Assembly (NCBI GenBank): GCA_007133195.1
Contig: SLNH01000009.1
Coordinates: 1 to 38,385 of the forward strand
Source of the DNA: Nannocystineae bacterium
GTDB taxonomy: Bacteria > Myxococcota_A > Polyangia > Haliangiales > Haliangiaceae
Length of the DNA: 38,385 nucleotides
Reading direction: 5' to 3'
Shown here: in pieces, positions 31,862 through 38,385 of the stretch
Layout of the letters: every line of letters begins with the position of its first letter
How positions within the stretch are numbered: position 1 is the stretch's first letter
Notes under the pieces: generated by a model
What the model was told of the DNA's origin: nothing
The model's input: only the letters and a program-made list of their open reading frames with translations
The model's database searches: none
Made by a program: the position numbers and the translations under genes

Positions 31862-34270
31862 TCAGCGGGAGGGGAGCTCGTTTGGCAGCTCGGGGACGCG
31901 TCCCTCGTTCAGGTATGCGTACGCGAAGTAGCTGCCGAGCAGTCGCTTGGTGTAGCGGCGCGCCTGGTCGACGCGCAGCTCCTCGACCCACGCGTCCGCG
32001 GGCAGGTGGCCGCGGCTGCGCAGCCAGCGATCGACGGCGCCCTCGCCCGCGTTGTAGGCCGGCACCATGAGCATCGGGTGGCCGTCGTAGCGATCATGGA
32101 GAAACTCGAGGAACCTGGCGCCGATGAAGGCGTTCGTGTCGGGGTCGCGCAGCGTCTGCCGGCTCACGTCGATGTCCGTGCCCCGCGCGAAGCGCCGGGC
32201 GGTGGGCAAGATGAGCTGCGTGAGGCCCACCGCGTTCGCCCACGATTCGATCAGGGGATCGAATGCGCTCTCTTCGCGGACGAGGGCGATCTGCAGCTCC
32301 GTGGAGAAGCCGCGCTCGCTCGCGTGCCGATCGAGGACGTCCCACCACGCGTTAGGATACGCGATCCGCCATCGCGCGCGGTTTTCGCCCACCGGCCAGT
32401 GTCGCTTGTAATCGACGATATGCCAGCGCGTGGGCCAGTGAGAGGTGTCGTGGGCGCCGGCGCGATCGTAGAGAAACGCGATCGCCCACAGCTTCTCTGC
32501 GCGGTCAGCGTCGTCGATGGCTTCGCGGTGCGCGGGCGGCGTCAGCCCGAGCTTGCGGAGCTCGGCCTGCGCGGGGTCGCCGAGACCGAGGCGCATGAGC
32601 TCGAGACTTCGCTCGAATCCCGGCTCACTGAAAACGGGCCTCGGCTGAAACGACAGCCCGGAGGGCGCCGCCTCCTCGGCGGCGGTCTCGGCGGCGACTT
32701 CGGCGAGGATCGCCTCGTAGCGCTCCTCGTGGCGCTCTCTCAGCCGGTTTAAGGCGAGGAGCGCGTAATAGGTGAGCGGATAGGTGCGCACGGCGTCCTC
32801 GTACGCGGCGATCGATGCCTCCTCGTCGCCGAGCTCGGCGTATGCCCGGCCCTTCCAGTATTGGGCTTGGCCCTCGGCCCAGTAGTTTTGCGCGATCGGC
32901 TCGAGCTCGATGTGTCGCTCGAGCCACTCGATCGCCTCTTCGTAGCGCTCCGCACGGAACGCGCGCCAAGCCAAACGCCACATCGCTTCACCCTTCATGT
33001 CGTCGTCCGGGTAAAGCTCGGGGAGGGTCGACAGGAGCTCGGTCACCGCGTCGTCGTCCTCCAAGACCTCGTACTGCTCCGCCTGGCGGAGGCGGGCGTC
33101 GTCGGCGAACGAGTGGTCGGGGTGGTGCTCCTCGACGAGCGCGTGGCGCGCGATCGACGCTTCGGGATCTCCCGTCCGCGAATACGATCGGCCGGCGAGG
33201 TATGCAGCGCGCACCTGCAGGTCTTCGTTATCCGTCTCGAGGCAGATCTCGCGCGCCTCGTCGAACAGGGGCGCCGCGCGACTCCGGTCGCGGGCCCGGT
33301 ACCAAGCGTAGGCGCGGTGGTAGGCCGCCTTGCACTGGTCGCCCACGTCGAGGGCGCCCGAGTCGAGCGCCGCGTCGAGATCCGCGGCGGCCTTCTCATT
33401 ACGCATGGCCGAATAATAGGCCATGCCGCGCTCGAGGTACTCCTCCGCGGTGAGCGAGTCCAGCGCGCCGCGTCCCTCGTCTCCGAGCTCCTCGGCCCGC
33501 TCAGAGGCTTTCTCCGCCCACTCCGACAGCGGGTTCGCCGTCCGGATCCGGCGGTAGTGCCGGCTCGCGCCGTCGTGATCGCCCAGCGATTCGCGCGCCT
33601 CGGCCAGCCGGAAGCGCGCTTCGCTTCGCCTGGGCCCGCCGCGGCGCGCCTCGAGGTAGCGTTCGTAGTGGCTGGCGATCGCCTCCGCGTCTCCGCGGGC
33701 GCGGAAGATGTCGCCGAGAAGGAGCTCTGCGTCGGCCCCGACGATCGACTCGGCGTCTACCGAGCTCGCCAGCGTCTCGGCTTCATCGAGCGCGCCTGCT
33801 CCGTAGTAGGCGCGCGCAGCGTGGTAGCCGATGAAGTCCTCGAGGAGGGGAAGATCGTCGCGCGCGCGGGTAAGCGATCGCGCGGCGTCCTCCCACTGTT
33901 CGAGCTCGAGCTGCGCGAGGCCCTTGAGGAGGCGCGCGCGCGCCCGGTCGAGCGCCCCGTCGGGCCCTGCATCGGAGGCGAGCAGCGCGTTGAACCCGTC
34001 CCGAGCCTGTTCGAATTGCTCGAGCTCGAACGCCCTCGCCGCATCCGCACCCGGCCCCGACTCGAAGTGCGGCGCCGCGAGGTCCTCCGTGAGCGCGAGC
34101 TCGCCGCTCGCGAGGTCGCCCGGATCGGCTGCGCGCTCCTCGGGCTGCTGTTTCGGCGCCGCTCGTTCGCGAGGCTCGGGCGCTCCTTTCGTGGGGGCGT
34201 CGCTCGACGAGCACGCGACGGCGGCGGAGGCGATCACAGTCGCCGCCGAGAGCAGGGCAGTGTGGCGCAT
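31862..34270 (-). CDS. Lipid-anchored lytic transglycosylase with TPR superhelix (Slt70-like)
   Basis: An 802-residue lipoprotein. The signal MRHTALLSAATVIASAAVAC has a lipobox Cys at about 20. Residues about 60-600 are repeated helical pairs (TPR-like, for example ARLLKGLAQLELEQWEDAARSL and YWKGRAYAELGDEEASIAAYE) that should form the superhelix of Slt70. The C-terminal SLT domain (about 650-795) shows the catalytic Glu in REESAFDP (about 667), GLTQLILPTA and VPAYNAGEGAVDRW. It cleaves the glycan strand between MurNAc and GlcNAc, leaving an anhydro end. It is longer than E. coli Slt70 (645). It is the first gene of the minus-strand run toward uup, with its own gap of 144 bp. Confidence 0.92.
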   Translation of the reverse strand: MRHTALLSAATVIASAAVACSSSDAPTKGAPEPRERAAPKQQPEERAADPGDLASGELALTEDLAAPHFESGPGADAARAFELEQFEQARDGFNALLASDAGPDGALDRARARLLKGLAQLELEQWEDAARSLTRARDDLPLLEDFIGYHAARAYYGAGALDEAETLASSVDAESIVGADAELLLGDIFRARGDAEAIASHYERYLEARRGGPRRSEARFRLAEARESLGDHDGASRHYRRIRTANPLSEWAEKASERAEELGDEGRGALDSLTAEEYLERGMAYYSAMRNEKAAADLDAALDSGALDVGDQCKAAYHRAYAWYRARDRSRAAPLFDEAREICLETDNEDLQVRAAYLAGRSYSRTGDPEASIARHALVEEHHPDHSFADDARLRQAEQYEVLEDDDAVTELLSTLPELYPDDDMKGEAMWRLAWRAFRAERYEEAIEWLERHIELEPIAQNYWAEGQAQYWKGRAYAELGDEEASIAAYEDAVRTYPLTYYALLALNRLRERHEERYEAILAEVAAETAAEEAAPSGLSFQPRPVFSEPGFERSLELMRLGLGDPAQAELRKLGLTPPAHREAIDDADRAEKLWAIAFLYDRAGAHDTSHWPTRWHIVDYKRHWPVGENRARWRIAYPNAWWDVLDRHASERGFSTELQIALVREESAFDPLIESWANAVGLTQLILPTARRFARGTDIDVSRQTLRDPDTNAFIGARFLEFLHDRYDGHPMLMVPAYNAGEGAVDRWLRSRGHLPADAWVEELRVDQARRYTKRLLGSYFAYAYLNEGRVPELPNELPSR

Positions 34271-34424
34271 GGTCGAAAGCTATCAACGCCGCCCGGCGCC
34301 GGCAAATTCCCCAGCAGCGAAACGATCGCGTATGTAACGGTCACGACGCGAGTTCGTTTCGTCCGATCGTTGCGCACGCCCGCGCCGAGCGTTCGCGAGC
34401 GAGCTGGCGGGAGCGGGGCGCGCC

Positions 34425-35327
34425 CTACTTGCGGTTCCAGGACCGGACGGTGTTGCGGCCGGCGTTCTTCGCGGCGTAAAGCGCGCGATCGGCGGCCTCG
34501 ACGAGCTGTCCCGCGCGCTCGATGTGCGGGTGCGGGAACGTCGCGACCCCCACGCTCGCCGTGAGCGGGATGGCGTGACCGCGGTAGCGGACTTCCATGG
34601 ATTCGATCTCGGCCCGCACGCGTTCGCCGAAGCGAAGGGCCTGTTGGCTGGGGATCGCCCTCGAGATGATCGCGAACTCTTCGCCACCGTAGCGCGCGAA
34701 CACGTCTTCGTTGCGGATGATTCGCTGCACGCGGCGCGCGAGCTCCACGAGCGCGTGGTCGCCGGCGAGGTGGCCGAGCTGATCGTTTATCGGCTTGAAG
34801 TGATCGAGATCGAGCAGCAGGAGCGAGAGCGTCTCGCCGTGGCGATGAGAGAACCGAAATTCGCTGCTCAGCCGCTCGTCGAAGTAGCGCTTGTTGTACG
34901 CCTTGGTGAGGCTGTCCCGGAGCGCCGAATCGTACATCTGGCGCTGGAACGACTCGTCCAGGTGATCGTGGTAGGTGAACTTGAGGATGGTCGTGCGGCC
35001 GATTTGAATCTTGTCGCCGTCGCGAAGCTCGTGTGGGCCGGCGATGGATTCGCCGTTGCAGAAGGTGCCGTTTCGGCTACCGCAATCCTCGACGACGAGG
35101 CGGTCTCCATCCCGGTAGACCCGGCAATGCATGCGGGAGATGCCGTCGTCCAAGAACCGAAGCTGGGCCTCGCGGCCCCGGCCCAGTACGCTCTCGCCGC
35201 CGAGCTTGTGCATCTCTCCGACGCCGGAGCCCGCGAGCACGATCAGATACGCACGATCCCGCTCCGGTCGCTCCCTTTCGGGCTCCGGGGCTAGCGCTAC
35301 GCTCGTGGTCTCGTCCCAGTCCGTCAC
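34425..35327 (-). CDS. FHA-GGDEF diguanylate cyclase
   Basis: A 300-residue cytoplasmic signalling enzyme. An FHA domain (about 27-118) has the phosphothreonine-binding residues in VLGRG, ISRMHC and SRNGTFCNG. A GGDEF domain (about 140-300) has DSLTKAYNKRYF, the active-site GGEEF (about 213) and, five residues before it, the product-inhibition I-site RNED. It should make cyclic di-GMP, be inhibited by it, and be directed by a threonine-phosphorylated partner, so it links Ser/Thr kinase signalling to c-di-GMP. It starts at a GTG after GAGGTGG. FHA-GGDEF proteins are typical of myxobacteria and some other bacteria. No kinase gene lies nearby. Confidence 0.92.
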   Translation of the reverse strand: MTDWDETTSVALAPEPERERPERDRAYLIVLAGSGVGEMHKLGGESVLGRGREAQLRFLDDGISRMHCRVYRDGDRLVVEDCGSRNGTFCNGESIAGPHELRDGDKIQIGRTTILKFTYHDHLDESFQRQMYDSALRDSLTKAYNKRYFDERLSSEFRFSHRHGETLSLLLLDLDHFKPINDQLGHLAGDHALVELARRVQRIIRNEDVFARYGGEEFAIISRAIPSQQALRFGERVRAEIESMEVRYRGHAIPLTASVGVATFPHPHIERAGQLVEAADRALYAAKNAGRNTVRSWNRK

Positions 35328-35495
35328 CCGCCACCTCTGGGGTCGCGACTGTAAAAATCGACATGCCGGCTCGTCAACGCGGAGCGGGTCACACCGCGAG
35401 ACTCTTACGGCGAACTCCCCAGGTCCAGTAGCACAGCGGCCGCAATCCCGCTAGGGCCTCGCCCCAGGCGTGAAGATACGAGGGCCTGCGCGCCG

Positions 35496-36347
35496 TCACG
35501 CCTTGCCGCGGATCCACGCCGCGAGCGCGACGAGCGGCGAGTCGGGGGCCGCGAGCGCCCGGGCGCGGGACTCGGCTTCGCCGGCCAAAGCTGCCAGGCG
35601 GGCGCTAGCGCGCGGTCTGAGGGGGGCGTGCTCGCCGTCGTCGCGGTCATCCGCGTGCTGAAACGCGACGCCAAGCGCCATCCCGTAGTCGGCGAGGTCG
35701 CGCCTCGCGTCGGCCTCCACGCCCGCGCAGATTCCGCCGAGCTCTGCCGCGGCGGCGAACAGCGCGCCGGTCTTGCCGCGGTGGATGGCCTCGAGACCGT
35801 CCACGTCCTCGGGTGGCCCGGCCAGATCGCGTGCCTGACCGGCGAGGAGCTCGGCGGCACCAGCCCGCGACGCGACCACCCGAATCGCGTCGGCCGCCCG
35901 CTGTCCGCCGAGATCGGCGAGCATTTCGAACGCGCGGGTGAGCAGCGCGTCGCCGACGAGGACGGCGGTGGCCTCATCGTAGGCGCGGTGCACGGTGGGG
36001 CGCCCGCGGCGAACGTCGTCGTCATCCATCGCCGGCAAATCGTCGTGTACGAGCGTGTAGGCGTGCACGAGCTCCAGCGCCGCCGCGGCCGGCAGCGCGT
36101 CCTGTTCGCGTCCGCCCACGCCCGCGCAGGCGGCGAGGCACAGGGCGGGGCGAAGGCGCTTGCCCGGGCCGAGCGCGGCGTAGCGCATGCCTTCCGCCAA
36201 GCGATGCGCCGGATCGCCGGCCTCGTACGCCTCGAGCGTGAGTCTTCGCGCGAGCTCGGCGTCGATCATCGGGGTCACGCGGTCCAAAAACCGGCGCACT
36301 TCCTCGGGGGCCGCGCCGGGGCTCAGGGTCGGATCGCCATTGGCCAA
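35496..36347 (-). CDS. ispA: Farnesyl/geranyl diphosphate synthase (polyprenyl synthetase)
   Basis: A prenyltransferase that joins isopentenyl diphosphate to allylic diphosphates for quinone, bactoprenol and hopanoid precursors. The motifs are GKRLRPAL, the first Asp-rich motif in [26 protein letters not shown] and the second Asp-rich motif in FQHADDRDD, slightly divergent from FQxxDDxxD. The start is uncertain: the TTG at 36347 has GGAG eight bases upstream and gives 283 residues, near E. coli IspA (299); an ATG at 36461 would give 321 with an arginine/alanine-rich N-terminus. It follows xseB and a receiver-domain gene, in the common xseB-ispA context. No dxs lies downstream here. Confidence 0.87.
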   Translation of the reverse strand: MANGDPTLSPGAAPEEVRRFLDRVTPMIDAELARRLTLEAYEAGDPAHRLAEGMRYAALGPGKRLRPALCLAACAGVGGREQDALPAAAALELVHAYTLVHDDLPAMDDDDVRRGRPTVHRAYDEATAVLVGDALLTRAFEMLADLGGQRAADAIRVVASRAGAAELLAGQARDLAGPPEDVDGLEAIHRGKTGALFAAAAELGGICAGVEADARRDLADYGMALGVAFQHADDRDDGEHAPLRPRASARLAALAGEAESRARALAAPDSPLVALAAWIRGKA

Positions 36348-36518
36348 GAATCGAGCTCCGTGTTTTCTATCGTCTGCCGGGGCGCTTGCGGCCTCACCAC
36401 CGACGCGCAAAGCGGCTCGTTCGGCGGCCCGGCGCCTCCGCGCCCAGGTGGGCGCGCGCATCGCCGCCAGCCGAGCCGTGCGCGCCTCGTCCGCCGCCCG
36501 AGCGCGGCGCCGCGCCCG

Positions 36519-36932
36519 TCATGTGCCTCGTTTTGCGGTCACGTCGCGCAGGGTGTGCGCGAGCGACTCCAAGTCGAGCGGCTTTTCGAAGTAGGCCACG
36601 GCGCCGGCGTCTTCGGCGTGTTCGAGGTCGGCGCGGTCGTGGCCCGAGATGAGGACGACGGGGATGTCGCGGAACTCGACGTTGCGCTTGAGCGCCCGGC
36701 AAAGCTCGATGCCGTCGATCCACGACATCACCACGTCGAGGAGGATCGCGTCGGGGCGATCCACCTGGAGGGTACTCACGAGCCTCAGCCCGTTGGGGGC
36801 GAGGATGACCTCGAAGCCTTCGCTCGCCAAGTAGTCCGCGAGCGCTTCACGGACTTCGCGCTCGTCATCCACCACGGCGATCTTGGGGCGACCGCCGCGG
36901 GATTCGCGTTCAGGACTCGCTCTCTTCACCAC
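36519..36932 (-). CDS. Single-domain response regulator (receiver only)
   Basis: A 137-residue CheY-like receiver with a short charged N-terminal extension. The acidic pocket is in VVDDE, the phosphoacceptor Asp in LLDVVM, the switch Ser in LISGHD and the Lys in FEKP. There is no output domain, so it acts by protein contact or as a phosphorelay step. It begins at a GTG (36932) inside the 3' end of xseB, overlapping it by 23 bp with GGGAG upstream, so the two are made from one message. Its place between xseB and ispA is unusual. The partner kinase is not in this window. Confidence 0.9.
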   Translation of the reverse strand: MVKRASPERESRGGRPKIAVVDDEREVREALADYLASEGFEVILAPNGLRLVSTLQVDRPDAILLDVVMSWIDGIELCRALKRNVEFRDIPVVLISGHDRADLEHAEDAGAVAYFEKPLDLESLAHTLRDVTAKRGT

Positions 36933-37182
36933 CGGGTGGCTCCCAGTCGAGCGGGGCGGTCTCCGCTTCGCCGTCTCGGCTGTGGACCAAGAGCTCCACC
37001 CGCTTGTCTGCCTTGTCGAGGAGCGCGTGGCCGCGCCGCGCCAGCGTGACGCCCTCCTCGTACGCGCGCAGCGACTCCTCGAGGCTGAGGTTGCCCTGCT
37101 CGAGGCGCGTGACCACGGCGCGCAGGCGCTCGAGAATGTCGTCGAAGCCGGCCTCGCCAGCGTTTTCCTCTCGCTTCGTCAC
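36910..37182 (-). CDS. xseB: Exodeoxyribonuclease VII small subunit
   Basis: A 90-residue protein that forms, with XseA, a nuclease degrading single-stranded DNA from both ends. The signature [32 protein letters not shown] is nearly canonical: a helical hairpin with the GxLxLEeSL turn, followed by a short acidic tail. It starts at a GTG (37182). xseA is not in the window; here xseB leads a unit with a receiver gene and ispA. It is divergent from the fur-family gene, with a shared promoter region of 95 bp. Confidence 0.93.
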   Translation of the reverse strand: MTKREENAGEAGFDDILERLRAVVTRLEQGNLSLEESLRAYEEGVTLARRGHALLDKADKRVELLVHSRDGEAETAPLDWEPPGGEESES

Positions 37183-37216
37183 TGCGGCGCACGAGTGTCT
37201 GGTCCGAGGCGGTGAG

Positions 37217-37256
37217 CGTCAAGAATGAAAATACGATACCCCAATTATTCTTGACG
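37217..37256. promoter_or_regulatory. Dyad holding both divergent -35 boxes of xseB and fur
   Basis: CGTCAAGAAT (37217-37226) and its exact reverse complement ATTCTTGACG (37247-37256) flank a 20-base AT-rich spacer. Each arm carries TTGACG pointing outward, so it can serve as the -35 of xseB on the minus strand and of the fur-family gene on the plus strand. It may also be an operator for the regulator itself. Confidence 0.55.
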
Positions 37257-37278
37257 TTCCAATGCCATTTCCAATAAA
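37251..37278 (+). promoter_or_regulatory. Candidate promoter of the fur-family gene
   Basis: TTGACG (37251-37256) matches the -35 consensus at five of six positions. After 16 bases AATAAA (37273-37278) matches the -10 at four of six. The predicted start of transcription is near 37285, two bases before an in-frame ATG at 37287. Confidence 0.4.
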
Positions 37279-37784
37279 TGAAAGAAATGGGGACCTCGGT
37301 AGGCGACTTTCGGTCCGAGGACACGCGGCGCCTCAAGGAGCGGTGGAAGGAATACCTTCGCCACCACAACATGAATACGACCCAGCAGCGCGAGCTGATC
37401 GTCGATCAGTTTCTGCGCTGCCAGGATCACGTGTCGATCGACGAGCTGTTGGCACGGGTCCGAAAGCGGAACAAGAAGATCGGATACGCCACGGTGTACC
37501 GGACGCTCAAGCTCCTCGTCGATAGCGGCGTCGCGGCGCAGCGGCGGTTCGGCGACGGCCAAGCTCGCTTCGAAGTGACCGGCGATCACCACGACCACCT
37601 GATATGCGCCAAGTGCGGTCTCATTCTCGAGTTCGAGGACGACGACATCGAGCGCTTGCAAGAGCAGATCGCCGAGCGCCTGGGCGGCTTCAAGGTCGTG
37701 CGTCATCGCCACGAGCTCTACGCCCTGTGCCCAAAGGAGCAGGGGGTCGCCGGGGGCACGTGCCCCGCAGACGCCGCTCGCTAG
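37278..37784 (+). CDS. Fur-family metal- or peroxide-responsive repressor
   Basis: A 168-residue DNA-binding regulator. The winged helix covers about 25-95 ([30 protein letters not shown]), followed by the dimer domain with [12 protein letters not shown], the conserved His-rich metal site and first Cys pair, and a C-terminal pair of Cys ([10 protein letters not shown]) spaced more widely than the usual CxxC. It could be Fur, Zur or PerR; the sequence does not decide. Two starts are possible, ATG 37278 or ATG 37287; neither has a good ribosome site, and the promoter position favours the second. It is divergent from xseB and its stop overlaps the stop of the convergent membrane gene. Confidence 0.92.
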   Translation: MKEMGTSVGDFRSEDTRRLKERWKEYLRHHNMNTTQQRELIVDQFLRCQDHVSIDELLARVRKRNKKIGYATVYRTLKLLVDSGVAAQRRFGDGQARFEVTGDHHDHLICAKCGLILEFEDDDIERLQEQIAERLGGFKVVRHRHELYALCPKEQGVAGGTCPADAAR

Positions 37785-38385
37785 AGCGCCGAACGGACCG
37801 GGCGGCGCTCGCTGACCGGGCGGCGGGGCTCGGCGGCGGCGATCGCGACGGCCACGGCCAAAATTCCGGCCTGCGTGATCGCGCCTGCCCAGGTTGGATA
37901 GACCCCGAGCGCCACGAGCTGCGGCAGCGCGGGCGCGTCCGCGGCGCCGGCCGCGCTCGCGCCGCGGGCGACGTGACCGGCGAGCACCGCGCAGATCGCG
38001 GCGATCGCGAATCTGCGCCCAAGCGACGGCCGGCCGCGGCGAATGACGACCACCGCGGCGATCCCGAGGGCGAGCGCGGCGAGCGCCGCGCCGCCGAGGC
38101 CCGCCCAAGCGGCGCCGGCACTCCATAACACCGCGCCGAGCTCCGCGGCCCGGGGCAGCTCGAAAACGAGCGCGGCTGCGGCGAGGGCGGCCACGCTCGC
38201 GGCGTAGGCGTACCTTCGCGCGGGCGCGTGACCGCCCGCGCAACGCGCACCCCACATCCATGCGCCGACGCCGAAAAGGGTGGCCAGGGGCAGGCCGGCG
38301 GCAAAGGCACGCTCGGCCGCGACGCGCGCGATCGCGGGGTCGCTCGGGATCGCGGCGTTCTGGTCGACGAGCTCGGCGGCCCGCC
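37781..38385 (-). CDS. Membrane protein, 5' end cut by window
   Basis: The frame is open from the window edge to the TAG at 37781-37783; 200 residues are visible. A soluble-looking stretch ([21 protein letters not shown]) precedes five hydrophobic segments ([87 protein letters not shown]) and a basic tail. I recognise no family. An internal ATG at 38257 exists, but the open and membrane-like upstream sequence shows that the gene begins outside the window. It converges on fur, sharing the bases CTAG between the two stop codons. Confidence 0.65.
   Translation of the reverse strand, partial: RAAELVDQNAAIPSDPAIARVAAERAFAAGLPLATLFGVGAWMWGARCAGGHAPARRYAYAASVAALAAAALVFELPRAAELGAVLWSAGAAWAGLGGAALAALALGIAAVVVIRRGRPSLGRRFAIAAICAVLAGHVARGASAAGAADAPALPQLVALGVYPTWAGAITQAGILAVAVAIAAAEPRRPVSERRPVRSAL

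Noticed and set aside
37227-37246. Classic Fur box in the fur-family promoter
   Set aside because: The AT-rich spacer does not match the 19-bp GATAATGATAATCATTATC consensus or its 6-1-6 form well enough.

Overview
The window is GC-rich chromosomal DNA (about 70% in sampled lines). The dense mix of housekeeping genes, many lipoproteins (several Cys-rich), an FHA-GGDEF signalling protein and a lone receiver protein suggests a deltaproteobacterial or myxobacterial lineage (Myxococcota-like). This is an inference from content; no 16S or ribosomal marker is present. No CRISPR array, rRNA or complete insertion sequence was seen.

Layout. 1-3455: end of a PrsW-like membrane protein, an unrecognised soluble protein, two lipoproteins and a predicted outer-membrane barrel. 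3466-8829 (minus): a sugar-phosphate cluster, manC, phosphomannomutase, ROK kinase, pepP and yhbY, with stop/start overlaps at two junctions. 8893-9948: an acidic lipoprotein with a calcium-loop-like motif. 10451-14440 (minus): glnE then ilvE. 14705-15796: dnaJ, convergent with a DUF2914 gene. 16527-18413 (minus): a multipass membrane protein with hexamer-repeat tail, then a HAD phosphatase. 18758-20936 (plus): amidase, rph, rdgB. 20973-21297: tRNA-Pro(UGG) and tRNA-Arg(UCU).

21298-24468 is an integrated islet. It begins at the 3' end of tRNA-Arg and ends at an imperfect 31-bp copy of that end (28/31 identical). It is lower in GC and carries a Cys-rich lipoprotein, an AlbA_2 (Schlafen-type) protein with an unrecognised C-terminal half, a perfect spacer-less 38-bp palindrome, a frameshifted IS630-like transposase remnant and an orphan acidic ORF. 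No integrase is visible. This is the most likely place for an undescribed system.

24776-26915: EamA and MFS transporters. 26975-30263 (minus): Smr protein, a REP/MITE-like repeat whose motif recurs at the manC stop codon, a peroxiredoxin-like protein and Uup. 30267-35327 (minus): a 30-codon ORF, a ferric-reductase-like flavocytochrome, a TPR-rich lytic transglycosylase and an FHA-GGDEF protein. 35496-37182 (minus): xseB, a receiver protein and ispA. A fur-family gene diverges from xseB across a dyad that holds both predicted -35 boxes. The window ends inside a membrane protein convergent with fur.

Working together: ROK kinase, phosphomannomutase and ManC form a plausible route from hexose to GDP-mannose. 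GlnE and IlvE pair nitrogen control with branched-chain amino acid metabolism. The amidase and Slt remodel peptidoglycan. Rph, RdgB, YhbY and Uup serve RNA, nucleotide-pool and ribosome upkeep. Some genes have strong Shine-Dalgarno sites, while at least three have a promoter-like -10 box so close to the start codon that leaderless mRNA is predicted.
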